A stretch of DNA of 64,000 bases from Fischerella sp. PCC 9431 (GTDB taxonomy: Bacteria > Cyanobacteriota > Cyanobacteriia > Cyanobacteriales > Nostocaceae): assembly GCF_000447295.1 (NCBI RefSeq), contig NZ_KE650771.1:6411406-6475405 (forward strand), in the 5' to 3' direction. Positions 54,231 to 63,777 of the stretch are shown piece by piece. The first letter of the stretch is position 1, and the number at the start of each line of letters is the position of its first letter. The notes under the pieces were generated by a model. The model had not been told where the DNA came from, did no database searches, and was given only the letters and a program-made list of their open reading frames with translations. The position numbers were made by a program, and so were the translations under genes.

Positions 54231-57155
54231 CTATAGCATCTGCCGCGCCATTAACTGAGCAAACAATCCTTGTTGTTTTGCAAGTTCATCAAAACCGCCT
54301 TGTTGCACTACCCTACCCCCCTGAAGCACATATATGCGGTGAGCATTACGGATAGTGCTGAGTCGGTGAGCGATCGCAATTCTGGTGACTTGTAATCTTT
54401 CTAAGCTTTCACTGACAATTGCTTGAGTTCTGTTATCTAAAGCACTAGTAGCTTCGTCAAACAACAAAATTCGGGGTTTCAATACTAACGCCCGCGCAAT
54501 TAATAACCTTTGTCGTTGTCCCCCAGATAAATTAGTCGCACCTTCGCTCACTACTGTATGCATACCCATCGGCATAGTTTCAATATCATCGGCTAAACCA
54601 GAGGCTCGCGCTGCATCCCAAGCTTCTTCCATCGTAATCATAGCGCCACTGGCAATGTTATCAAAAATCGAACCCGACATCATCCGGCTATTTTGCATCA
54701 CTACACCCAACTGTCGCCGCACAGCATTGACATCTAGTCCAGCCAAATCTTGCCCATCGTAGTAAATCGTGCCAGATTCAGGATGATCAAAACCTAGTAA
54801 CAAACGAAACAAAGTTGATTTACCACTTCCAGAAGGCCCAACCAGAGCAATATACTCTCCTGGTTCAGCTTTGATGGTGACATCATCCAAAGTCATCGGC
54901 CCATCATCTCGATAGCGAAACACCACATGGTCTACAAGCAACTTACCTGATAATCTCCCAGGATCAGTTTTGTTGGTGCTGATTTCTGGTATGGCTGTGA
55001 GAATTGGTTCAGCCCGCTTCCACATTGGTAAGACTTGTATAATGTCTACAACTGTAGTACTCAAGCTCGTGGCTCCACCAATAAAGCTACCGAACGCAGC
55101 ATTAAAAGCCAGAAAGATCCCAGTAGATAAACCACCACTTCCAGGTGACTCTTGAATCATGCTAGCAGCAACCCAAAACAGCAGAGCATTCGTTAAAGGT
55201 GGTAAAACTTTAGTAATAAAACTTACACCATCTTCGATGCTCTGGGTTCTCAACATCAGCCTGAGTTGATGAGTGTATTGTCTACTCCAGTAAGCAAAAG
55301 CTCGTGACTCTGCGCCAGAAACTCGAATTTTTGATACACCATTAATCAATTGCACCATCACACCAAAAATTTGTCCTTCTAGCTCCAGCAAGGGACGAAA
55401 CTTTTGTACAGTCAAAATCCCAGAAAAAATAGTAATGCCAATATTGACAACAGCAACCAAACATGCAAGCAAAGCAAGGGTGGCACTGTAGTAAAACAAC
55501 AATCCAAGATTAAGCAAAGAAAAGAAACTCGAAAAGATGCTTTTGAGTACAGTACTACTTAATTTCTGGTGGATTTGCGAGATACTACTAACACGAGATT
55601 TCAAATCCCCAACTGAGTACTGACGGAAAAACGACGCTTGCAAATTTAACAACCGATCCCATACCGCCGCCTGTGTAGAAGATTCAGCAAAAGTTTGGAG
55701 TCTAATAATGGCAAATGCTTGAGTCAGGTCAAACATAGTTTGTCCAAAGGTGACAGCCAAAAGACCTAAGCCAATTTGCATTAATAATCCCCGGTTAGCA
55801 TCCGGAATGGCGTTGTCAATCAGGATAGCAGTAGCTTGGGGTGTGAGCATCCCTAGTACACTAGTGATCACTCCCGCCAGCATGATATAAATTAGCTCCT
55901 TAACGTGTCCTCGCAGGGCAAACTGGAGTAAGTCTTGGATTTTAAATTTTGTATCAGGAAAAGGTCGATAAAATACGTAGCCCGTCGGAGATAAGTTAGC
56001 AGCAGTGTGTTCATCTACACGAATACGGCTCCCCTCCAGAGGATCAAAAATCTCGTATTGCTGATCAGAGATTGGTAATATTGCTACGGGGTGATCGTCT
56101 TTGGTGTAAGTCAGTATGGGGCCAGAATCTTTTTTCCACCACTTATCAGCCAAAGAAATTCGACGCATTCTGACTTGTGACGCACGAGCGATCGCTTCTA
56201 GTGGTTCTGCTACCCGTCTAAGATCCTCAGATTGAGCCGGAGGACAAATCTTAATTCCCAAAGCACGCCCGACAGCACCAGCAGCTATCATTAAAGCCTG
56301 ATCTGGATCATCAGCTGATTTTGTCTGGGGAGAAAAAGCTGATTTGCGTACTTCCAGTACAGATGAAAGTTCTCCCAACGCCTCCTGCATAACTTGATAA
56401 TTGAGACGTTCTCTTTCTTGGAATCTGCGTAATTCTGCGGAGTTCGCCGATTGATCTAACAGATCAATTCCTTGCAGAAAATAGATTGTCAATTGAGACA
56501 AGCTCTTTAATATAACATCTCCATTTTGCAGATCCGAGGTTTCTGTAGTGGCAAGCTCAACAATACTATCTGCTAATAACCACATATCTGCACTCAAAGG
56601 CAGAATTCCAGAACTGGGATAAATTTGTAGTTTTTCAATCCCCATCCAACGAGCATAGCCTTCTTGAAGTTCTACCCAAGACACAGTACTAGATTGGGGT
56701 TGAAAAACATCGCCCTTATTTAAAGAGAAAAAGTTGATTCCCTCTGGTTTAACAGGCATTTTTGGCGGGACAATTTCAGATAGTGCCAAGCCTAGTTGAT
56801 TTACCCACCTATTTACCAAAGACACCGCCTCATCATTATTATTGGCAATCAACCTATTAAAATCTGCTTTTGACATCTTCAGGAGTTCAGTCTCCTCCAT
56901 CGATACCGCTAAAATCTGGCGTTGCTCCTCATCTTGACTTGGTATTGTAGAGAACATCGCCTCCCCATCACCCAGAGTCAACAAATAACGCCGCGAACCC
57001 TCCGGCACACCATCTTTGACTGCGATCGCAAACAACGCCATCGAACCAGACTTAATCAACCAAACCGTCTCCGGGTCATTTAAAAGAATCGGTTGATTAC
57101 CCTTTAATATATATTCTTGCCCCTGCGGTATTACATAACTGATCTGCTCTAACAT
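54231..57155 (-). CDS. NHLM-type peptide export ABC transporter (no peptidase domain)
   Basis: A 974-residue protein. The N-terminal about 390 residues are soluble and include a CNB/cupin-like start (VWLIKSGSMALFAIA; YLLTLGDGEAMFS). A six-helix transporter region follows (about 410-700), then a nucleotide-binding domain with [24 protein letters not shown] and ILLFDEATSALD. The architecture matches the second ABC protein of NHLM-type bacteriocin export systems, which work with a C39-peptidase ABC partner and an HlyD-like adaptor; both are encoded directly upstream. It would sit in the inner membrane. Role in exporting the small leader peptides at the right end is inferred from gene order. Confidence 0.9.
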   Translation of the reverse strand: MLEQISYVIPQGQEYILKGNQPILLNDPETVWLIKSGSMALFAIAVKDGVPEGSRRYLLTLGDGEAMFSTIPSQDEEQRQILAVSMEETELLKMSKADFNRLIANNNDEAVSLVNRWVNQLGLALSEIVPPKMPVKPEGINFFSLNKGDVFQPQSSTVSWVELQEGYARWMGIEKLQIYPSSGILPLSADMWLLADSIVELATTETSDLQNGDVILKSLSQLTIYFLQGIDLLDQSANSAELRRFQERERLNYQVMQEALGELSSVLEVRKSAFSPQTKSADDPDQALMIAAGAVGRALGIKICPPAQSEDLRRVAEPLEAIARASQVRMRRISLADKWWKKDSGPILTYTKDDHPVAILPISDQQYEIFDPLEGSRIRVDEHTAANLSPTGYVFYRPFPDTKFKIQDLLQFALRGHVKELIYIMLAGVITSVLGMLTPQATAILIDNAIPDANRGLLMQIGLGLLAVTFGQTMFDLTQAFAIIRLQTFAESSTQAAVWDRLLNLQASFFRQYSVGDLKSRVSSISQIHQKLSSTVLKSIFSSFFSLLNLGLLFYYSATLALLACLVAVVNIGITIFSGILTVQKFRPLLELEGQIFGVMVQLINGVSKIRVSGAESRAFAYWSRQYTHQLRLMLRTQSIEDGVSFITKVLPPLTNALLFWVAASMIQESPGSGGLSTGIFLAFNAAFGSFIGGATSLSTTVVDIIQVLPMWKRAEPILTAIPEISTNKTDPGRLSGKLLVDHVVFRYRDDGPMTLDDVTIKAEPGEYIALVGPSGSGKSTLFRLLLGFDHPESGTIYYDGQDLAGLDVNAVRRQLGVVMQNSRMMSGSIFDNIASGAMITMEEAWDAARASGLADDIETMPMGMHTVVSEGATNLSGGQRQRLLIARALVLKPRILLFDEATSALDNRTQAIVSESLERLQVTRIAIAHRLSTIRNAHRIYVLQGGRVVQQGGFDELAKQQGLFAQLMARQML

Positions 57156-57186
57156 TCAGTCACTGCTCCAATTTAAAATACAAAAT

Positions 57187-57248
57187 TAATTTCTAATTTT
57201 TAATTTCTAATTTTTAATTTCTAATTTTTAATTTTTAATTTTTAATTC
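57187..57248. repeat. TAATTTTTAATTTC tandem repeat
   Basis: Several imperfect copies of a TTTCTAATTTTTAA-type unit fill the short gap between the two ABC transporter genes. Simple AT-rich tandem repeats of this sort are common between cyanobacterial genes. Confidence 0.75.
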
Positions 57249-57249
57249 T

Positions 57250-59622
57250 TCAGAGCGCTCCCCCCTCACTGCGAATCAGCTCCAAATACTTACCCTCAAC
57301 CTGCTTCAATTCGTCATGAGTTCCGCGCTGGATTACCTTTCCCCGTTCCAAAACAATAATTTCATCGCAATCGCGGATAGTGCTGAGTCGATGCGCCACT
57401 ATAATGCAAGTACAACCGCGTTGGCGGAGTTTCCGGTCAATGATTTTCTCTGTCTCAGTATCAAGAGCGCTGGTAGCTTCATCCATCACTAAAATCGCGG
57501 GATTATTTACCAAAGAGCGAGCAATTTCCAAACGCTGTCGCTGACCGCCGCTCAAATTACTAGCGCCTTCCAATAATTCAGCACCGTAACCACCAGGCAA
57601 AGAGATCACAATATCGTGGATAGCTGCATCTTTACAAGCACGTATCAAATTACTTTCTGGTACAGTAGTATCCCAAAGCGTTAAATTTTCTCTCACACTG
57701 CCAGCAAATAGAAAAATATCTTGTTCTACTAAAGCCAAAGAATTAACTAAAACTTGGCGAGGAATATCACTTCTGGGTTGACCATCAAACAGAATTTCTC
57801 CTTCCCAAGGTTCATATAATCCAGCAATCATTTTAGCGATCGTAGACTTACCAGAACCACTTCCACCCACCAAAGCAACTCGCTGTCCTGGTTTGAGAGA
57901 GAAATTAAAATTTTCAATTAAAGGAGCAGCAACCCGGTTATAGCCAAACTTGACATTGCGTAACTCAACGTATCCTTGCAATTTAGTCGTAGGAGCAGCA
58001 AAAGACGTGGGGACGCGGTGACGTGGTGACGCGGCGACTGACTCATCCTCTAAACCAGATAACTTATCAAAAATATCTTTCATCTCCTGCTGTCCCCCTT
58101 GTCCTCTTTGTCCCCCTTGTTCTTCTATCCCCGCGTTTCCTTGTCCCCTCGTCTCCCTTGTCCCCTTGTCTCCCGATCCCCGATCCCCGATCCCCGATCC
58201 CCGATCAGTCGGGTTACACAACACATCATCCAAACGGGTAATACTACCTTCTACTTCTTGCAAACTGCTTCCCAAAGTAATGAGATTGTTCACAGGTTGC
58301 ATAAATTGTTGCATGAGAGCCTGAAATGCTACTAGCATCCCAATACTCAAATGACCATCTATTACCCGCAAACCGCCCACGGTGATCAGTAACATCGAAG
58401 CAATTCTAGACAGAAAAGAAGGTAATACCCCTAAAGTCTGGTTAGTGACATCCATTTCCTGTTTAGCGTTGATCGATTTAGCATAGTAACCAGCCCATCT
58501 GGAGAAAAAATCAGATTCCAAGCCAGATGACTTGAGCGTTTCCATACTTTGCAGACCAGAAATTGATACCCCAGTCACCTTACCTTGATCCTGTTGATAT
58601 CGCATATTTGCATCTACCCGCCGTCGTGACACCCACTGCAAAGCGAGGAGATTAAAAGCAACAAAAGCTATACCAATCGAAGTTAGGACTACATCATATT
58701 GCAGCATGATCACTGCATAAAAAATTACTGTAATTGCTGCGATCGCAGTGGTTGCTAATTTACCAGAAAGCAGACCCGCTAAAGAGTCATTAAGCTGCAC
58801 ACGACTGCTGATTTCTCCGGCAAATCGTTGGTCGTAAAAACTCACAGGCAAGTGTAAAATATGCCACAAAAATTGACTCGACATTCCCACAGACAGCTTA
58901 ATTTTCATTCGGCGCAGAGACTGCAACTGTAACAATGTCAAAAATCCAGTAATTGCTGCTGTGAATACAATCCCCATAATTAGGGGATTCAACCATTCTT
59001 TGCGACCTTGAATTAAAATATTATCTACAAATACCTGAGAAAAAGCTGGCATTGCCATCCCAGGAATTACCAAAAATAATCCTGCTACTACACAATATAC
59101 AAGTGCCACAACAGAAAAGCGCATTCTTTGCCACAAAGCTGCAACAATGCTAGGTTTGCGTCCCCCTGTTTTGAACTCTGATCCAGGTTGCAAAACTAAC
59201 ACTACACCCGTGAAAGAATTGCTAAATTCCTGCATGGAAACATGGCGTGGTCCACTAGCAGGATCATTAAGATAAACTCGATCTTTACTAAATCCTTCGA
59301 CTACTAAAAAATGGTTGAAATTCCAAAACACAATGTAAGGACATTCCATGTCCCGCAATCCGTCCAAATCTGTTTTGAAACCTTTAGCATTTAAGCCATA
59401 GCTTCGAGCAGCAGCGAGAACATTAGTAGCTTTACTTCCATCACGCGACACACCGCAATCTTGACGGAGTTTCGCCAACGGTACAATTCGACCATAATAA
59501 CCAAGAATAATTCCCAAAGAAGCAGCGCCACATTCCACAGCCTCCATTTGCAGTAAGGTAGGAGTACGACGCCGGGTATCTTTGCGTTTTTTAGGTAGTG
59601 TTTGTAATATTCGCTTTAACAT
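57250..59622 (-). CDS. NHLM-type ABC transporter with N-terminal C39 leader peptidase
   Basis: The ATG at 59622 is preferred over an in-frame GTG at 59643, giving 790 residues. The C39 peptidase (about 15-150) has catalytic Cys in MEAVECGAASLG, His in FWNFNHFLVVEGF and Asp in LNDPASGPRHV. A six-helix exporter core follows, then a nucleotide-binding domain with [24 protein letters not shown] and ILVMDEATSALD. Such proteins cut double-glycine leaders and export the core peptide. Between core and ATPase lies an odd Gly/Arg/Gln-rich linker (about 470-540) created by short tandem repeats. Substrates are probably the four GG-leader peptides encoded upstream in the same orientation. Confidence 0.93.
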   Translation of the reverse strand: MLKRILQTLPKKRKDTRRRTPTLLQMEAVECGAASLGIILGYYGRIVPLAKLRQDCGVSRDGSKATNVLAAARSYGLNAKGFKTDLDGLRDMECPYIVFWNFNHFLVVEGFSKDRVYLNDPASGPRHVSMQEFSNSFTGVVLVLQPGSEFKTGGRKPSIVAALWQRMRFSVVALVYCVVAGLFLVIPGMAMPAFSQVFVDNILIQGRKEWLNPLIMGIVFTAAITGFLTLLQLQSLRRMKIKLSVGMSSQFLWHILHLPVSFYDQRFAGEISSRVQLNDSLAGLLSGKLATTAIAAITVIFYAVIMLQYDVVLTSIGIAFVAFNLLALQWVSRRRVDANMRYQQDQGKVTGVSISGLQSMETLKSSGLESDFFSRWAGYYAKSINAKQEMDVTNQTLGVLPSFLSRIASMLLITVGGLRVIDGHLSIGMLVAFQALMQQFMQPVNNLITLGSSLQEVEGSITRLDDVLCNPTDRGSGIGDRGSGDKGTRETRGQGNAGIEEQGGQRGQGGQQEMKDIFDKLSGLEDESVAASPRHRVPTSFAAPTTKLQGYVELRNVKFGYNRVAAPLIENFNFSLKPGQRVALVGGSGSGKSTIAKMIAGLYEPWEGEILFDGQPRSDIPRQVLVNSLALVEQDIFLFAGSVRENLTLWDTTVPESNLIRACKDAAIHDIVISLPGGYGAELLEGASNLSGGQRQRLEIARSLVNNPAILVMDEATSALDTETEKIIDRKLRQRGCTCIIVAHRLSTIRDCDEIIVLERGKVIQRGTHDELKQVEGKYLELIRSEGGAL
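58004..58037. repeat. GACGCGGTGACGTG-type tandem repeat inside the ABC transporter gene
   Basis: Repeats of GACG(C/T)GG(T/G) code for the segment around VAASPRHRVPTSFA, just before the ATPase domain. The frame is kept. Confidence 0.6.
58091..58207. repeat. CCCCGAT/CCCTTGT short tandem repeats inside the ABC transporter gene
   Basis: The plus strand shows CCCCGAT heptamers (58171-58207) preceded by CCCTTGT-like units. They encode a low-complexity Gly/Arg/Asp/Gln linker between membrane core and ATPase. The same CCCCGAT heptamer recurs outside genes at 59822-59876. Confidence 0.85.
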
Positions 59623-59821
59623 AGTTAAATTAAATAGTTGCACAAAATAAAATTCATTCGTGAAGCACAGGGAACGGATTGAAGAATGTGTAATTAATTT
59701 TGTTTAAGTACTTATTAGCTAATGATCATTAGTAGAGATGCGATTGTACTCTTACCTTGAAGTCGGTCTTACAAACATCTACGTGTCGTACAATAGTAAT
59801 TAGTCATTTGTTATTAGATTT

Positions 59822-59876
59822 CTCCCCGATCCCCAATCCCCAATCCCCGATCCCCGATCCCCGATCCCCAATCCCT
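59822..59876. repeat. CCCCGAT/CCCCAAT heptanucleotide tandem repeat
   Basis: About seven CCCC(G/A)AT units lie immediately after the HlyD-like gene, touching its stop codon. This is a classical STRR pattern of heterocystous cyanobacteria. Confidence 0.9.
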
Positions 59877-61314
59877 AAGATCCACCAATTGACTTAAGAA
59901 TCGGTAATACAAAACTAATTGGTGCTTCTTCTTTGACGGTGATTCGTACAGAAGAAGTTGTTCCAGAAGTAATTTTTTGTTCTGGACCTTTGGAAGAAGA
60001 CCACTTGTAGCCACTGAAGGTTGAGGTGTCTGGTTGAAGTTCGGCGATAACTTGAATTTGGGGTTGTGCGCTTACTAAACTGTTAACAATGTCTGCATTA
60101 CCAACGACCTTTGCTGCACCTGCTTTTGTGATTGGAAAGGGTGAAACATCGGAGATGTTGCCAACGATACCACCAAAGCGTTCTCGCTCCACTGTAGATG
60201 GTGTAATTTGTAACTTCATTCCTTTTTGTACTTTTTTGCCGTCATTAACAGGAATAAAGACAACTGCTTGTAACTTTGTAGATGGTGTTTGTTGGATATC
60301 CATTGTGCCAAGGCGGGTTCCTGGAGCCAAGCTTTGTCCAGGATTGACGGTAAGCTCTAAAATGCGTCCGGTATAATTGCTGAGAACTTGAGTATTATTT
60401 TTTAGTTGTAATTCTAATTGGGCAATGCTACGCTGTAAATCTTGAATCTGATTTTTGCGAGTTACGGAAGTTTGGAAATTTCGTTCTTCTAGGCTTTTTT
60501 GTTGAGCGTTTAGTTCTGTCAATTGAGTTTTGAAGTTGTCAATTTGGCTGAGATTCTCTAAGTAGGATTTTTGGGCTTGAACTTGACTGATGTCGAGTTG
60601 TTTAAGTTGTTGTTTGAGTTCGGAAATTTTTTGCAGACTGTTGAGGTAGGTTTGTTGTGCTTCTAACACTGCATCATCTGAAATAGCTCCTTCTCTCTTG
60701 AGTGCTTGACGGCGCTCAAGTCTTTGCTTGAGGGTAGGAGCCAAAGTTTCAGCATCCTGCAAATTTTGTAAAAGGTTTTGTCGCTGTTGATCGATCGCAC
60801 CCAAATTTTTGCTTTTAAGAATTGGAGTTAGAGCCTGGGCTTGTTGTAATTGTACTTGTAAATTTTGGCGCTGTTGAGCGATCGTAATTATTTGCTGTTG
60901 AGTGCGTTGGTCTTGAAGCGAATTAGCATCTTGATCCTGAGCTTGTAATTGTGCTAGTTTGGCACGCTGTTGTAAAATCTGCGCTTGCAGTTCATTTTGG
61001 TCAATCGTTCCAATCACTTGTCCTTTCTTCACAAAGTCGCCGACACGTACATTCAATGTCTGCAATTGTCCTGAAGAAGGAAAGTCGAATCCGACTACTT
61101 TGCTAGGAAAGATAAGCACACCTTTACCCTCAACTGTAATCGGAATCCGACCCAATACACTCCAGGTCAAACCAGATGCAACCAAAATACCCAGACCAAT
61201 TAAAGGTATCCACTTAGTTGGACTAACTACTTGCATTAATTGATCTAAGCGCTCAGGTGAAGACGAATGATCTAAAGCTTGTTTACGAAATAGATTATTT
61301 TTTTGAGTAACCAT
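59875..61314 (-). CDS. HlyD-like membrane fusion protein of the peptide export system
   Basis: A 479-residue adaptor. A short cytoplasmic N-terminus is followed by one membrane helix (WIPLIGLGILVASGLTWSVLG, about 35-55), a lipoyl-like half (GKGVLIFPSKVVGFDFPSSG; VRVGDFVKKGQVIGTIDQNE), a long Gln-rich coiled coil (about 115-300), and a beta-barrel part (LELTVNPGQSLAPGTRLG; PITKAGAAKVVGNADIV). It should link the two inner-membrane ABC proteins to the cell envelope. The gene order HlyD, C39-ABC, ABC is the usual NHLM arrangement. The gene's stop lies in the first unit of a heptamer repeat. Confidence 0.92.
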   Translation of the reverse strand: MVTQKNNLFRKQALDHSSSPERLDQLMQVVSPTKWIPLIGLGILVASGLTWSVLGRIPITVEGKGVLIFPSKVVGFDFPSSGQLQTLNVRVGDFVKKGQVIGTIDQNELQAQILQQRAKLAQLQAQDQDANSLQDQRTQQQIITIAQQRQNLQVQLQQAQALTPILKSKNLGAIDQQRQNLLQNLQDAETLAPTLKQRLERRQALKREGAISDDAVLEAQQTYLNSLQKISELKQQLKQLDISQVQAQKSYLENLSQIDNFKTQLTELNAQQKSLEERNFQTSVTRKNQIQDLQRSIAQLELQLKNNTQVLSNYTGRILELTVNPGQSLAPGTRLGTMDIQQTPSTKLQAVVFIPVNDGKKVQKGMKLQITPSTVERERFGGIVGNISDVSPFPITKAGAAKVVGNADIVNSLVSAQPQIQVIAELQPDTSTFSGYKWSSSKGPEQKITSGTTSSVRITVKEEAPISFVLPILKSIGGS

Positions 61315-61323
61315 AATCTTAAT

Positions 61324-61440
61324 ATTAGTTATTAGTTATTAGTTATCAGTTATCAGTTACCAGTTACCAGTTACCAGTTAAATACTCAGGGAGAATTAAT
61401 TACACACATAATCTTCCTGTTTCCTGTTCCCTGTTCCCTG
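61324..61440. repeat. TTATCAG/TTACCAG and TTCCCTG heptamer repeats
   Basis: TTA(T/C)(T/C)AG units drift from TTATTAG to TTACCAG across 61324-61380. A second set, TTCCCTG, ends at 61440 just after the stop of the cyclic-nucleotide-binding-fold gene. Both are STRR-type repeats in the gap before the HlyD gene. Confidence 0.85.
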
Positions 61441-61443
61441 AAT

Positions 61444-62541
61444 TTAAGTGCGGCTAATTCTTTTCAACATCCAGTCAAATCTAGCCCCAGCTAGCGCCAC
61501 TTGGCTTAAAAAATCAGCGTCCAGTTCATTTTCATATTCGGTATTTTGACCCAGCGACTGACCCATGCTATAACTGAGCCTACCGTAACCAAGGCGACTG
61601 ACTATTGCTTGTTGTTTATCTGCTAACAAAACTGCTAATACGCGATAAAAACGAGCAGCAAAACCGACATCATGCAGCAGTTTAGCGGCTAATCGCCAGC
61701 GAGGAATCGACAAGACTATTGAATCTTCCGCAGCTTTAACAGACATAGAGGGTGGGGGAGCTTCTACAAAAGGGGTTTCTCCTACAATGTCGCCTCTAGA
61801 CAAGTTAGCAAACTCGCGTTCTACGATTTCGTTGTTTTCTAAATTAGAAAATGCACGAGCTAAAGGATTGCGATCGTCCTCGGAGGTAGAAAGTGACAAT
61901 TTTCCATCAAGGAGGATGTGCAAAGCTTCTACAGGTCTACCACTAGGAATAAGAACAGTACCTGCGGTAATTTTGTTGACATTTCCTGCCACAATTAACC
62001 AATCAATATCACTATCATGCAATTCTGCAAAAATAAATAAGATTTCTCTTAAGCGAGGCTGGCTGAGAACTAGCGTACTATGACCGATTTGATTTACAAT
62101 TTTTTCTAGTCTATCTGCAAGCAAAATTGCGCTTGCTCGGTAAAGATGGGCAGCAAAACTAATATCTTGTTTCAGTTTTGTTGTTAACTGTTGTTGCGGA
62201 ATCGATAAAACTTGCGAATCTTTAAGTGCTTTAACAGTCGTAGAAGGTAAGTATGACTCTATAAAAGGAATTTCTCCCACCATTTCACCACTAAATAATC
62301 TGGTGATTTCACGTCCTGACATTTCACCACCTTCTAAAGCAGCAAATGCACGTCCTAGTGGGTTATTGTCAGCCTGAGATATAGAAACTGTTAATGCTCC
62401 ATCTAAGAGAATATATAAAGCATTGACAGGTTCGCCTTGGCGGATGAGAACTTGACCTGTAGTAATTTCTTCTTTACTACCAGTTTTTAGCATCCAATCA
62501 ATATCACTATTACTAAGTTCCTTGAGTAGAACTTCTGTCAT
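61444..62541 (-). CDS. Tandem cyclic-nucleotide-binding-fold protein of the export locus
   Basis: A 365-residue protein built from two similar halves. Each half has DSDIDWL-like start, a VLIxxGxPVxALxILLDGxLxxS cap, an arginine/Gly loop (GEMVGEIPFIES; GDIVGETPFVEA), SxxVKAxxDSxVLSIP and a helix ending FAAxxYRxxAxLLADK. This is the CNB (Crp-like) fold without a DNA-binding helix-turn-helix. Such proteins accompany NHLM-type export genes in cyanobacteria; their job is not established, and regulation of transport by a small ligand or by the similar domain in the 54231-57155 transporter is only a guess. The 274-bp gap upstream (62542-62815), next to the peptide genes, holds no visible gene. Confidence 0.85.
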   Translation of the reverse strand: MTEVLLKELSNSDIDWMLKTGSKEEITTGQVLIRQGEPVNALYILLDGALTVSISQADNNPLGRAFAALEGGEMSGREITRLFSGEMVGEIPFIESYLPSTTVKALKDSQVLSIPQQQLTTKLKQDISFAAHLYRASAILLADRLEKIVNQIGHSTLVLSQPRLREILFIFAELHDSDIDWLIVAGNVNKITAGTVLIPSGRPVEALHILLDGKLSLSTSEDDRNPLARAFSNLENNEIVEREFANLSRGDIVGETPFVEAPPPSMSVKAAEDSIVLSIPRWRLAAKLLHDVGFAARFYRVLAVLLADKQQAIVSRLGYGRLSYSMGQSLGQNTEYENELDADFLSQVALAGARFDWMLKRISRT

Positions 62542-62815
62542 AATTAGACTCTCTTATATTTTCTAAGGGTGTGAGAGTGTTCGCACTGGAAAATAAATAG
62601 GAGCGTTGCAGAATGTAAGCATAAAATTGAGCTACTTCTGTTTGAACCTTTGTGTAGCTATCTGAACTAGGTTAGGAATTTATGCAGTCATTCAAGAATG
62701 TTATATTTCTTTACAACATTCCCTAATTTGGTATTACTAGTTTAAAATCGGCTCTTTCCAGGTAACTAATAAAAACTCTTATTTACTTTTGAAAATCTAG
62801 TCAGGGTGACATCGT

Positions 62816-63013
62816 CTATAAATTCAAGCCTAAAAGAGGAATAGCAGAAAATATTTTATCCACAGATTGGGAAACTGACTGTGTTAGATCATTAGGAACC
62901 AAACTAAGTTGCTTGGCGATATATTGAGCATTTTCCTTTCCGCCTGCTAAAACATCTATTTCCTGCTCAGTTAACTCTATAATTTGATTATCATTAGGTA
63001 TTTCATCTGACAT
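62816..63013 (-). CDS. Small double-glycine leader peptide (65 aa)
   Basis: The ATG at 63013 has GGAG just upstream and is chosen over an in-frame GTG at 63025. The leader MSDEIPNDNQIIELTEQEID ends LAGG at residue 25, a double-glycine cut site for the C39 peptidase. The roughly 40-residue core (KENAQYIAKQLSLVPNDL onward) has no cysteine and is amphipathic, ending in the hydrophobic FSAIPLLGLNL. It probably is an exported bacteriocin-like or signalling peptide. It has no recognisable similarity to the other three cores. Confidence 0.75.
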   Translation of the reverse strand: MSDEIPNDNQIIELTEQEIDVLAGGKENAQYIAKQLSLVPNDLTQSVSQSVDKIFSAIPLLGLNL

Positions 63014-63110
63014 GATTTTCTCCACTATTTTTATTGTTTATGCTATGAAAACAGAGAGTTTGATAATTATGTTTTTATATTTTCTCTGTTTTTCGTTAAA
63101 TATAAACTAG

Positions 63111-63362
63111 TTAGCTAAGATTTAGGCTTTGGATAGCAGTTGATTCTGTATTAATGATTTCGATGTGTAAAGAATTGAAAGAACCTTCGGAATTAACGAT
63201 GCTTACCTGATCTAAAACAAATTTACTTTGTTTGAAATTAGCTATATTTACCAGGCCTTTTTGATTCAAATCTCTAAATAAGCCAGATAAATTAAGACCA
63301 CCAGATACTTCATCTAATTCTTCGTCAGACAATTCTATTAAGTTGTTATTATCATCAGACAT
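63111..63362 (-). CDS. Small double-glycine leader peptide (83 aa)
   Basis: The leader MSDDNNNLIELSDEELDEVS ends in GG at residues 21-22, the same register as the twin peptides upstream. The core of about 61 residues (LNLSGLFRDLNQKGLVNI onward) has no cysteine and alternates hydrophobic and polar residues in its second half, suggesting beta structure. The leader motif EL(S/T)xxE(L/I)Dx(V/L)xGG is shared with the other three small genes. Export by the downstream NHLM system is inferred. Confidence 0.75.
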   Translation of the reverse strand: MSDDNNNLIELSDEELDEVSGGLNLSGLFRDLNQKGLVNIANFKQSKFVLDQVSIVNSEGSFNSLHIEIINTESTAIQSLNLS

Positions 63363-63462
63363 AATTTACCCCAGAGTCAGCCATGTTTTTTGGATAGAAG
63401 CAGAGGAATATCACTTGTTAAATTAATTGATGATAAATACCTCTGCTTAAAAAATATAAAAA

Positions 63463-63684
63463 TTATTGACCTACTTTAATGTTTTTGAAACCAGCAGCTT
63501 CGATATTCAAATTGTCAGCGCTAGTTGCAGATAGAGTTCCTTGGGGACCAACAAGTAAAGCGGAGTCAAGACTATTGGTTTCTTGTTGGAAAAAGCCAGC
63601 TTCAGCAAGTTCAATAGCACCACCAGCAACAACATCTAATTCTTGTTCAGACAGTTCAGTAGCTTTGTTGATTTCGTGAGACAT
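63463..63684 (-). CDS. Double-glycine leader peptide, twin A (73 aa)
   Basis: The leader MSHEINKATELSEQELDVVA ends in GG at residues 21-22. The core is 51 residues and holds NSLDSALLVGPQGTLSATSA. AAGGA-type Shine-Dalgarno sequence precedes the ATG. It matches twin B (63778-63999) at about 55 of 73 positions, with a nearly identical leader. The sequence resembles small cyanobacterial peptides annotated as CTB-family bacteriocins, though I make that link from memory only. No cysteine is present, so lanthionine or disulfide modification is not expected. Confidence 0.82.
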   Translation of the reverse strand: MSHEINKATELSEQELDVVAGGAIELAEAGFFQQETNSLDSALLVGPQGTLSATSADNLNIEAAGFKNIKVGQ

Positions 63685-63777
63685 GATTGAATCCTTTTTG
63701 AGTAATGATTGTGCGTTCGTGAGAAAAGCAGAGAATTAATAGACGAAAAATATCTCTGCTTGGAAAAATCAAGAGAA

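Noticed and set aside
58091..58207. CRISPR-like array
   Set aside because: Units are 7-bp direct repeats with no spacers, coding in frame; the same applies to 59822-59876 and 61324-61440.
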